DNA of 58,734 nucleotides from an uncultured Lachnospiraceae bacterium (GTDB lineage: Bacteria; Bacillota; Clostridia; Lachnospirales; Lachnospiraceae). The notes beneath the pieces are model-generated. The model ran no database searches, was not told the DNA's origin, and was given only the letters and a program-made list of their open reading frames with translations. Both the position numbers and the translations under genes were made by a program. Below are positions 7,329 through 14,405 of the stretch, one piece after another; position 1 is the first letter of the stretch; each line of letters begins with the position of its first letter. The stretch spans positions 1 to 58,734 of the forward strand of contig CAJUGG010000100.1 of assembly GCA_910585995.1 (NCBI GenBank). The letters are read 5' to 3'.

Positions 7329-8324
7329 TCAATTTGCTTTTACTTCATTGGCACTTTCGGCGCCAGTCTCATATACTTTTACATTGTCCAGTGTTGTTTT
7401 TGCAATGGCCGAGAGTGCTTCTCTGGTGAAAAAGCCTTGATGAGAAGTGATCATGACGTTGGGGAACGACAGAAGTCTGGCAGTGACCGAATGTTCCAGG
7501 ATCTCATCTGAGCGGTCTTCAAAGACATTTGGAGCCTCTTCTTCATAGACATCCAGTCCAACACCAAAGAATTTTCTGGCCCTGATCCCCTCGATCAGAT
7601 CATCTGTCTTTACCAGTGCGCCGCGGGAGGTATTGACAAGGATCACTCCATCCTTCATCTTCTGTATCGTCTCACGATTGATGATATGATACGTACTGTC
7701 CATCAAAGGACAATGCAAAGAGATCAAGTCACTCTGCGCCAGCAGCTCATCCAGCGTCACATAAGTCACAATATCTTTCAGATCCGGATTCTCATACACA
7801 TCATAAGCAAGCACCTTCATCCCAAATCCATAACAGATCCGCGCCATAGCAGCGCCGATCTTGCCAGTTCCCACGATACCAGCAGTTTTCTGATAAAAAT
7901 TAAAGCCCATCAGACTGCCCAGACTAAAATCATTTTCCCGCACCTTCAGATAAGATTTATGCATCTTCCGGTTCACGATCAAAGCCAGCCCCATCGCATG
8001 TTCCGCCACCGCCTCCGGCGAATACCCCGGAACCCGCAAAATTCGTATCCCCAGCCTCTGTGCTTCTTCAAGATCAATATTATTAAATCCTGCACACCGC
8101 ATCAAGATCAGCCTTATTCCATTATCATGCAAAATCCTCACCGTCTGCGTCCCAATATCTGAATTAACAAACGCACACACCGCATCATACCCATGAGAAA
8201 GCTCCGCCGTATTCCTCGTCAGATCCGCCTTCAAAAACTTAATCTCCACCCCCGGATACCCCGAAAGCTCCCTTGTAAAAGAATACTCATCATAACTTTT
8301 TGTATCATAAAATAAAATCCTCAT
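7329..8324 (-). CDS. D-isomer-specific 2-hydroxyacid dehydrogenase, D-lactate dehydrogenase-like
   Basis: NAD-dependent oxidoreductase of 331 residues that reduces a 2-ketoacid (most likely pyruvate) to the D-2-hydroxyacid. It has the split catalytic domain and a Rossmann domain with GIVGTGKIGAAMARICYGFGM. The substrate-binding Arg lies in VNTSRGALVKTDDL, the Glu in the DVYEEEAP block and the acid/base His in TSHQGFFTREAL. FNNIDLEEAQRLGIRILRVPGYSPEAVAEH is the typical N-terminal hallmark of fermentative D-LDH. The ATG at 8324 is preferred over the TTG at 8327 because GGAGG sits 7 bases upstream. Terminal reduction in fermentation is the likely role, but the sequence does not fix the substrate. 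Confidence 0.92.
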   Translation of the reverse strand: MRILFYDTKSYDEYSFTRELSGYPGVEIKFLKADLTRNTAELSHGYDAVCAFVNSDIGTQTVRILHDNGIRLILMRCAGFNNIDLEEAQRLGIRILRVPGYSPEAVAEHAMGLALIVNRKMHKSYLKVRENDFSLGSLMGFNFYQKTAGIVGTGKIGAAMARICYGFGMKVLAYDVYENPDLKDIVTYVTLDELLAQSDLISLHCPLMDSTYHIINRETIQKMKDGVILVNTSRGALVKTDDLIEGIRARKFFGVGLDVYEEEAPNVFEDRSDEILEHSVTARLLSFPNVMITSHQGFFTREALSAIAKTTLDNVKVYETGAESANEVKAN

Positions 8325-8489
8325 CAAAAACCCTCCAAAATTATTTTTCCCTTATTCTCCCCCATATCTAAAAAAATATCATCCCTTTCAAAAAAATAAA
8401 TAGCATCTTTTTCATAAGGCATCACCCCTCAAAATATCAGTCCAAAAAAAATTACATTACCCAATAGGCGGCACCGCCCTTCAACCCCA

Positions 8490-8677
8490 GGAATATCAGA
8501 GTCCGGCGGACGGGGGCTTTGACAAATAGTGCTGTGTAGATTGGAGCGGACAGTAGAGGGGATTGTACGCCGCAGACGGACACTTGTGTCCGAATGAGGC
8601 GAACAATCCCCTCTACTGTCCGATACATTCTATGCAGACATTTGTCAAAGCCCCCGGCTGTCGGACTCTGATATTCC
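8490..8677 (-). repeat. nested hairpin element, copy B
   Basis: The core 8529-8639 is in reverse orientation: GTGCTGTGTAGATTGGAGC is met first, and GATACATTCTATGCAGAC last. The outer arms (8490-8528 and 8640-8677) read GGAATATCAGAGTCCG...GGGGGCTTTGACAAAT and its complement with about three changes. The right arm is also coding: it contains the last 11 codons and the stop (8645-8647) of the DUF4317 gene. The central palindrome contains GGACACTTGTGTCC. The 160 bp on its left, up to the dehydrogenase start at 8324, hold only AT-rich non-coding sequence. Confidence 0.93.
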
Positions 8678-9817
8678 GTCCTCTTTCCCCACCCCCGGCG
8701 CCTTCACCACAACCCCATTAACTTCAATCTGATCATCAATCTGTATCATCAGATACGCTCTTCCATCAATAATTCGCGTCTCCATCAGATCTGTCTTTTC
8801 CGGGTGAATCTTCACCACTACATCCGGCGTCTTTACTTCCAGCGCTTTCAGGCTCGCCAGATTAGTAGCCACAAATTCTGTCTCCTCTCCCGCTGTCTGG
8901 TCATACCGCTCTTCAAAATGCTCTAAGACCTCTTCATCAGCCCCGCTCTGCCTCAACAGCTCCTTGACCTGAGTTTTACTAAGCACAGGTGCATCTGGTT
9001 GTTCTTTGGCTTCCTCGACGATCTCATTGATATTCTCATGAATATTGATCACTGTGTCATAGTCACAATATTCCCCCAAAGTCTCCGAAAGCATCTCTCC
9101 AAAAGTCTCCCGTTGCTCTTTGGCGGACAGTGGCGCCCGGCATCCAAAGACATCCTCCATCAGAGCCGGCTGCAGGACCTCCGGGTTCTTGGTATAGTAG
9201 AGCATACTGTGCAGATCCGTATTGCGGTCATGGAAAGCAGGAAATAAAAATCCTGCCGCAGGCGCCTCCACAAGCCAGTCCCTCACCCGGTCTTCGATGC
9301 TGTTTTTCTCAGCGTTGTAGCAAAGCCCCGCTTTGGAGAGTTTTACTGGACAGATGCTGCACAGCAGATATTCGTAGGTATCATCTGAAGCATCAAACAG
9401 CTCTGTTCCGTCTGAGGATTTGCGGGGGATGTCATAGGCTGCATGGATCAGGATAATATAATAATTTTCCCCATAAGCATAGCTTCCTATAATTTTGTCA
9501 TAAAATTCCTCCAAAAGTATATCATCGGTCAGCTTACTGTTTCTAAGCTTTAACAGCCAGGCCTGGGTGCCGTCCGGCATCTCCTGCTCTAACGGAAATT
9601 CCATATGTAAAAGATTTTTTCCAGGAGTGCCTGAAAGTGTCTTTTTAAAAATCTCAAAATATTTAAAGATCTCTTCTTCCGGAAGGGAGAGAAACGCTTC
9701 CTTTAACTGCGTGCGAATCTGTTTTTCCGCATCCACATAACATCCACAGATACGAGTGATGGCACAATTTTCATTGCTGAACTGTTTTCTGATCTCTAAA
9801 ATCTCTTTCTTATTCAT
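8645..9817 (-). CDS. DUF4317 domain-containing protein
   Basis: Protein of 390 residues that is almost entirely the DUF4317 family, found widely in Clostridia and of unknown function. Typical features are the N-terminal MNKKEILEIRKQFSNENCAI, the Cys-containing RICGCYVDAEKQI, and a C-terminal segment of the type GRAYLMIQIDDQIEVNGVVVK. There is no signal peptide or membrane helix. The ATG at 9817 has AAGGAG upstream. An upstream in-frame start would add 28 atypical residues. The last 18 or so residues after VNGVVVK look like a read-through tail, and the final 11 (GISESDSRGL plus stop) are encoded by the arm of hairpin copy B. The gene is alone in its unit. Confidence 0.85.
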   Translation of the reverse strand: MNKKEILEIRKQFSNENCAITRICGCYVDAEKQIRTQLKEAFLSLPEEEIFKYFEIFKKTLSGTPGKNLLHMEFPLEQEMPDGTQAWLLKLRNSKLTDDILLEEFYDKIIGSYAYGENYYIILIHAAYDIPRKSSDGTELFDASDDTYEYLLCSICPVKLSKAGLCYNAEKNSIEDRVRDWLVEAPAAGFLFPAFHDRNTDLHSMLYYTKNPEVLQPALMEDVFGCRAPLSAKEQRETFGEMLSETLGEYCDYDTVINIHENINEIVEEAKEQPDAPVLSKTQVKELLRQSGADEEVLEHFEERYDQTAGEETEFVATNLASLKALEVKTPDVVVKIHPEKTDLMETRIIDGRAYLMIQIDDQIEVNGVVVKAPGVGKEDGISESDSRGL

Positions 9818-9961
9818 AGATATTTGGCTCCTTATTTTAGTTCCGCTCCAGCCCAATCCATGCCCTGTGTCTGGAAGAATTTTCGTCCACTTCCTATACA
9901 AAAATCCTTCCGGGCATATCTTGGGCTTACGCTGATTATAGTTCCGCTGATTTTATTTTCC

Positions 9962-9990
9962 ATTATAATACAGAAATGAAAAAATGCGAA
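9962..9990 (-). promoter_or_regulatory. candidate promoter of the DUF4317 gene
   Basis: On the reverse strand, TTCGCA (9985-9990) and a perfect TATAAT (9962-9967) are 17 bp apart, about 145 bp before the ATG at 9817. The -35 is weak. The rest of the 360-bp gap to the ATPase gene at 10178 holds only a possible TATACT (10130-10135) for that gene. Confidence 0.45.
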
Positions 9991-10177
9991 GCACTTTCGG
10001 CAGAATAGACAGAAATCGGACAAGTTTTTGGTGAAATAGTCAGATGTGCTTGGGGGCATTGTCCGTTTATACAAAGGTTCGGGGAAATGTTTGTGGGATG
10101 CTTCCATGGTCAAATGGGGAAAAAAGCGTTATACTCTAAAACAGTTGAAAGAGAACAGCACAGAAAGGAGCCCAATT

Positions 10178-11290
10178 ATGGCAAGCATTTCTTTAAAAAA
10201 CATTTGTAAAAAATATCCCAATGGTTTTGAGGCAGTTAAAAATTTTAACATGGAGATTGAGGACAAAGAGTTCATCATCTTCGTAGGTCCATCCGGATGT
10301 GGTAAATCCACCACACTTCGTATGGTGGCAGGTCTGGAAGATATCAGCTCCGGTGATCTTTTAATCGATGGACGCCGTGTCAATGACGTAGAGCCAAAAG
10401 ACCGTGATATCGCAATGGTATTTCAGAACTACGCACTGTATCCGCATATGACCGTCTATGACAATATGGCATTTGCACTGAAGCTTCGCAAGACACCAAA
10501 AGATGAGATCGACAGAATGGTGCGCGAGGCAGCTAAGATTCTGGATCTTGAGAAACTGCTTGACAGAAAACCAAAAGCTCTTTCCGGTGGACAGAGACAG
10601 CGTGTGGCTATGGGACGTGCGATCGTGCGTCAGCCTAAAGTATTCCTGATGGATGAGCCGCTGTCCAACTTGGATGCAAAGCTGCGTGTGCAGATGAGAA
10701 CTGAGATCTCCAAGCTGCATCAGAGACTGGGTACTACGATTATCTACGTAACTCATGACCAGACAGAGGCTATGACTCTGGGAACCAGAATCGTGGTTAT
10801 GAAAGACGGTGTGGTTCAGCAGATCGATTCTCCACAGAATCTGTACAATGCACCAGCAAACCTGTTCGTTGCAGGATTTATTGGTTCTCCGCAGATGAAT
10901 TTTGTAGATGCTGTCTGCCAGGTAAATGGCAAACAGGTTATCCTGAAAGTGGGTCCGTATTCCATTGAGCTTCCTGAGAAGAAAGCAAAAGCACTGATCG
11001 ATGGCGGCTATGCAGGAAAGACAGTTGTGATGGGTATTCGTCCGGAAGATCTGTATGATTCCGATGAGATGCTTGCAAAATATGCTAACAGTGTAGTGGA
11101 AGCTAAGATCAATGTATATGAGCTGTTGGGTGCAGAAGTATATCTGTATTTCGATCTGGAAGGCTCCAACTTTACAGCAAGAGTCAGTCCGACCACCGAG
11201 GCAAGAACCGGCGATTCCATCAAATTTGCTCTTGATGTTGAGAAGATTCATGTATTTGACAAAGAGAAAGAGACTACTATCACCAACTAG
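10178..11290 (+). CDS. msmK: MsmK/UgpC-type sugar ABC transporter ATP-binding protein
   Basis: ATPase of 370 residues for CUT1-family carbohydrate importers. Walker A GPSGCGKST is at residues 37-45. The Q-loop is VFQNYALYPHMTVYDNMAF, the signature LSGGQRQRVAMGRA, Walker B VFLMDEPLSNLDA and the H-loop IYVTHDQTEAMTL. A C-terminal TOBE/regulatory domain ends FTARVSPTTEARTGDSIKFALDVEKIHVFD. The ATG at 10178 has AAAGGAG at the right distance. No permease or binding protein is adjacent, which is normal for MsmK, a shared ATPase serving several importers in Firmicutes. It may power the ATPase-less permeases at 24.2-26 kb. A strong terminator follows directly. Confidence 0.95.
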   Translation: MASISLKNICKKYPNGFEAVKNFNMEIEDKEFIIFVGPSGCGKSTTLRMVAGLEDISSGDLLIDGRRVNDVEPKDRDIAMVFQNYALYPHMTVYDNMAFALKLRKTPKDEIDRMVREAAKILDLEKLLDRKPKALSGGQRQRVAMGRAIVRQPKVFLMDEPLSNLDAKLRVQMRTEISKLHQRLGTTIIYVTHDQTEAMTLGTRIVVMKDGVVQQIDSPQNLYNAPANLFVAGFIGSPQMNFVDAVCQVNGKQVILKVGPYSIELPEKKAKALIDGGYAGKTVVMGIRPEDLYDSDEMLAKYANSVVEAKINVYELLGAEVYLYFDLEGSNFTARVSPTTEARTGDSIKFALDVEKIHVFDKEKETTITN

Positions 11291-11313
11291 ACTATATCCC
11301 AATAGATAAAGGG

Positions 11314-11338
11314 GCGCCGCTTTTTGCGGCGCTTCTTT
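11314..11338 (+). terminator. intrinsic terminator after msmK
   Basis: GCGCCGC / GCGGCGC stem (11314-11320 and 11326-11332) with a TTTTT loop, followed by TTCTTT. It lies 24 bp after the msmK stop and marks msmK as a single-gene unit. Confidence 0.85.
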
Positions 11339-11427
11339 ACATTAGGAAGATTTTTAAAAAAGACTACATTGACAGCTTTAATTTCAGCGGCTATACTGTT
11401 TATAAATGCAACTAATGGGAGGTATAT

Positions 11428-12510
11428 ATGGTATCTAATCGTTTACTTCAGGAGTGTCTGGAAGATTTTTCTAATATTATGCGTCTGTCAATGGCTTTGT
11501 ATGACAGGAACCGAACCTGTGTGGCCGGTGAGGAGGAGATCAGGCTTCAGGAAGATATTTTTGATATATTTTGTGATTCACCTGCGGATATGCAGGCTTT
11601 GGGAAACCGATATCTTTTTAAGGTTGGGGATGAGGAGATGGGGTATGTGCTCTCTGTAAGCGGGGGTTCTAAGGATGCATATCCTATGGGGCAGTTGGCA
11701 GTCCGTCAGTTGGAACGGATTTTAGAGATGGGCTACAGCAGAGAAGACCGGAATCAGTTTATTCACAACTTGCTCCTGGACAATCTGCTTCCTGTGGATA
11801 TCGCGAGCTATGCCAAACAGATGCATCTGGGACAGGAGTGCCGCTGGGCAGTGCTCCTGGTGGAAGGCGTGGGCTGCGATGCTTATGATATGCAGATGAT
11901 CTTAAAAAATATTTTAGCCAGCCGGACAGGAGATTTTATTACGCCGATGGAGGAAGACTCTGTGGTTGTGGTGCGTCGTCTGGAGGAGCGGGAAGACCAG
12001 GTGGAGATAGAAGAGATGGCACATATTCTGTCAGATACGGTCAGTTCCGAGACGTTATGTAAAGTGCGTACTTCCTGCGGAACGATTGCCCGTTCCTTAA
12101 GAGAAGTGTCCCGTTCTTATAAAGAGGCAAAGATGTCTCTGGAGGTAGCAGAGATCTTCTATTCTTCTAAGACGGTGATTAGATATGAAGAGCTGGGGAT
12201 CGGACGTCTGATCTATCAGCTGCCCACCCCTCTGTGTGAGATGTTTTTAAAAGAAGTATTTGGGAACTATGATCCTGCGAATCTGGATGATGAGATCCTG
12301 ACGACGGTCTATCAGTTTATGGAGAACAGTCTGAATCTCTCGGAGACAAGCCGTCAGCTCTTTGTCCATAGAAATACCTTGGTCTATCGTCTGGAGAAGC
12401 TTCAGAAGACCATAGGGCTGGATATCCGGCAGTTTGAAGATGCCATGACTTTTAAGATCGCTATGATGGTATCGGACTATATGAGATATCTGGAATCAAA
12501 ACAACGGTGA
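11428..12510 (+). CDS. PucR/CdaR-type helix-turn-helix transcriptional regulator
   Basis: Protein of 360 residues whose C-terminal part has the PucR HTH: TTVYQFMENSLNLSETSRQ followed by LFVHRNTLVYRLEKLQKTIGLDI, at roughly residues 290-345. The middle holds a GGDEF-like/CdaR segment (RWAVLLVEGVG, IARSLREVSRSYKEAKMSLEVAE). The N-terminal 100 residues may sense a ligand. I see no membrane segment. The ATG has GGGAGG five bases upstream. A GH25-like gene follows after 7 bp, so both are probably one transcript, and msmK is just upstream behind a terminator. CdaR relatives respond to sugar acids or metabolites. The ligand here is unknown. Confidence 0.85.
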   Translation: MVSNRLLQECLEDFSNIMRLSMALYDRNRTCVAGEEEIRLQEDIFDIFCDSPADMQALGNRYLFKVGDEEMGYVLSVSGGSKDAYPMGQLAVRQLERILEMGYSREDRNQFIHNLLLDNLLPVDIASYAKQMHLGQECRWAVLLVEGVGCDAYDMQMILKNILASRTGDFITPMEEDSVVVVRRLEEREDQVEIEEMAHILSDTVSSETLCKVRTSCGTIARSLREVSRSYKEAKMSLEVAEIFYSSKTVIRYEELGIGRLIYQLPTPLCEMFLKEVFGNYDPANLDDEILTTVYQFMENSLNLSETSRQLFVHRNTLVYRLEKLQKTIGLDIRQFEDAMTFKIAMMVSDYMRYLESKQR

Positions 12511-12517
12511 GCGCTTT

Positions 12518-13402
12518 ATGACAAAAGAAAAAGCGGATCAAAAAAAGGGCTTCCAGAGGATACTGGGAGCCTTTATCTGTATATTGGCAGCAGTTCTGCT
12601 GCTGGGCGTGCTCTGTGAGGAGGCAGTACCGCAGCAGACAGAGACGATGGCAGAGGGAGAGAGAACTAAGGCGAAAAAAGAAGAGACAGGACAAGAAAAA
12701 GAGGTGCAGGATAAAGAGACTGAGTCTGTACAGGAAGAGACAGAGCCAGCTGTCTGTACGGACCGGATGACCTTTGGGATTGATGTGTCAAAATTTCAGG
12801 AGGAGATCGACTGGGCACAGGTCGCAGAAGCGGGGATTGATTTTGTGATGGTTCGTGTGGGTTATCGAAAATCTGCCACCGGAGAGATCATAGAAGATGA
12901 ACGTGCAAGGTATAATCTTCAGGAAGCAGCAGCCAATGGGATTGCTTTGGGCGCTTATTTTTTTTCCACAGCGATAGATGAGCAGGAGGTAAGAGAAGAG
13001 GCAGATTGGGTGTGCGGGTTTTTAAAAGGAGTCCCCATCAGCTATCCGGTGGTCTATAACTGTGAAGGATTTGAGAAAAAGTCCAGCAGACAGTACGGGA
13101 TGACAGTGGACGAGCGTACGACTCTGGCGCAGATCTTTTTAGATCAGGTGGAAGCGGCAGGATATACGGGGATGTTCTATGCGGCTACAGGAGAGCTTCG
13201 GGGCAGTCTGTGCTGGGATACGAAAGTTTTGGAGTCGCAGTATCAGATCTGGGTGGCACAGTATCCGGATGAGATTCATCCTGCTTCGGCCGGGCCGGAT
13301 TATGATGGCGCTTATGCCATGTGGCAGTACACGGATCAGGGGCATGTCCAGGGTATCCGTACGGTAGTGGATCTAAATGTGGCATATTTTAGGATGGAAT
13401 AG
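12518..13402 (+). CDS. GH25-like (lysozyme-fold) membrane-anchored protein with altered active site
   Basis: Protein of 294 residues. A hydrophobic helix at about residues 12-30 (ILGAFICILAAVLLLGVL) is followed by a Glu/Lys/Thr-rich linker to about residue 80, then a GH25 muramidase domain. Family landmarks are FGIDVSKFQEEIDW, VRVGYR, GIALGAYFFSTA, WVAQYP and MWQYTDQG. In the block that normally reads Y-D-x-E, this protein has VVYNCEGF: the catalytic Asp is Asn while the Glu stays. It would sit outside the cell facing peptidoglycan. It is either a binding protein or a weakened hydrolase. It follows the PucR-type regulator by 7 bp. Confidence 0.85.
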   Translation: MTKEKADQKKGFQRILGAFICILAAVLLLGVLCEEAVPQQTETMAEGERTKAKKEETGQEKEVQDKETESVQEETEPAVCTDRMTFGIDVSKFQEEIDWAQVAEAGIDFVMVRVGYRKSATGEIIEDERARYNLQEAAANGIALGAYFFSTAIDEQEVREEADWVCGFLKGVPISYPVVYNCEGFEKKSSRQYGMTVDERTTLAQIFLDQVEAAGYTGMFYAATGELRGSLCWDTKVLESQYQIWVAQYPDEIHPASAGPDYDGAYAMWQYTDQGHVQGIRTVVDLNVAYFRME

Positions 13403-13487
13403 TTGGCCCGGCTGTGCTGGGAGTGATTGGCAGATGTAGAAGATTCGCATATGATATGGTGAAGAGATTAGAAAGAGTAGTGGATCT

Positions 13488-14018
13488 ATGGCAATGGATT
13501 TTGACCCACGAGGGTGGAACAGAAGACAAAGTTATCTGTCGGTCACAGGAGTGATTGTACAGATGGATATGATGACGATGAATGGCAGAGGGTATGGAGG
13601 ATGTACAAGGATGATTACGGTGGAGGATGAGCAGGGAAGTATTACGAACTTCCTGGTGAGTGCCAATACGTATATCGTGAACTTTGAGACCTTGTATGAG
13701 ACGATGCCTGTGACGGTGTTTTACAGTGCCAATCAGCCGGCACCGCTGATCTATCCGCCGCAGTTTGTGGCAGCCGTGGTGGCTCCTCAGGTGGAGGGAC
13801 AGATGGTGGCGGTGGCTTATTTTAACAATGTGCTGCTGGCAGCGGATCAGTCGCTGAAATTAAATCTCTCGCCGGCTACGGAAGTGGTGACAAGAAATAA
13901 TCAGACGTATTATGGGAATCCGGGAGGAAATACGCTGGTGGTGCTGTATAGTGCTACGACGAGAAGTGTTCCGCCGCAGACGTCGCCAGATAAAGTGGTT
14001 GTGTTGTGCGGAGAGTGA
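13488..14018 (+). CDS. uncharacterised 176-residue protein
   Basis: I do not recognise the family. The sequence is rich in Val, Thr, Asn and Gln with alternating hydrophobic residues, suggesting an all-beta fold (for example SYLSVTGVIVQMDMM, GSITNFLVSANTYIVNFETL, GQMVAVAYFNNVLLA). There is no signal peptide, membrane helix or cysteine cluster. The start could be the ATG at 13488 or 13494, and the ribosome site is weak. The reading frame is intact, in the same direction as the GH25-like gene 85 bp upstream, and its third-position pattern looks coding. Hairpin copy C begins 15 bp after the stop. Confidence 0.6.
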   Translation: MAMDFDPRGWNRRQSYLSVTGVIVQMDMMTMNGRGYGGCTRMITVEDEQGSITNFLVSANTYIVNFETLYETMPVTVFYSANQPAPLIYPPQFVAAVVAPQVEGQMVAVAYFNNVLLAADQSLKLNLSPATEVVTRNNQTYYGNPGGNTLVVLYSATTRSVPPQTSPDKVVVLCGE

Positions 14019-14032
14019 TGGAAGAGGGGACG

Positions 14033-14222
14033 CCACCATCAAACAAAGAGCCAGGGGGGCTTACTAAAATGTCTGCATAGAATGTATCGGACAATCCGGG
14101 CATTTTGTGCGCCTCATTCGGACACGGGTGTCCGCCTGCGGCGTACAAAATGCCCGGATTGTCCGCTCCAATCTACACAGCACTATTTTCGTAAGTCCCC
14201 CTGGCTCTTTGTTTGATGGTGG
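14033..14222 (+). repeat. nested hairpin element, copy C
   Basis: The core is 14071-14183 in forward orientation. The outer arms 14033-14070 and 14184-14222 read CCACCATCAAACAAAGAGCC then AGGGGGG... and its complement with two changes, both G.T type. The inner stem ATCCGGGCATTTTG is complementary to CAAAATGCCCGGAT. The centre holds GGACACGGGTGTCC. It occupies most of the gap between the 176-residue protein gene and the hybrid kinase. Confidence 0.93.
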
Positions 14223-14335
14223 CTGGGTAGTGTAGGATAAAGGTTTGTAAGATGAGGATGGTGGGGGAGTTTGTGAGAAGTTTCACAAGGGAAAATATAA
14301 GAGAAAGGATTTTTTGAAGATTTTTGGGGAGAGTC

Positions 14336-14364
14336 TGGTCATTTGGGTGGGAATTTGGTACAAT
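14336..14364 (+). promoter_or_regulatory. candidate promoter of the hybrid sensor kinase
   Basis: TGGTCA (14336-14341) and TACAAT (14359-14364) with a 17-bp spacer lie 41 bp before the ATG at 14406. Confidence 0.5.
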
Positions 14365-14405
14365 GTACGGATAAAGCAGGTTAGCAATGATTTCAGGAGG
14401 CAGAA

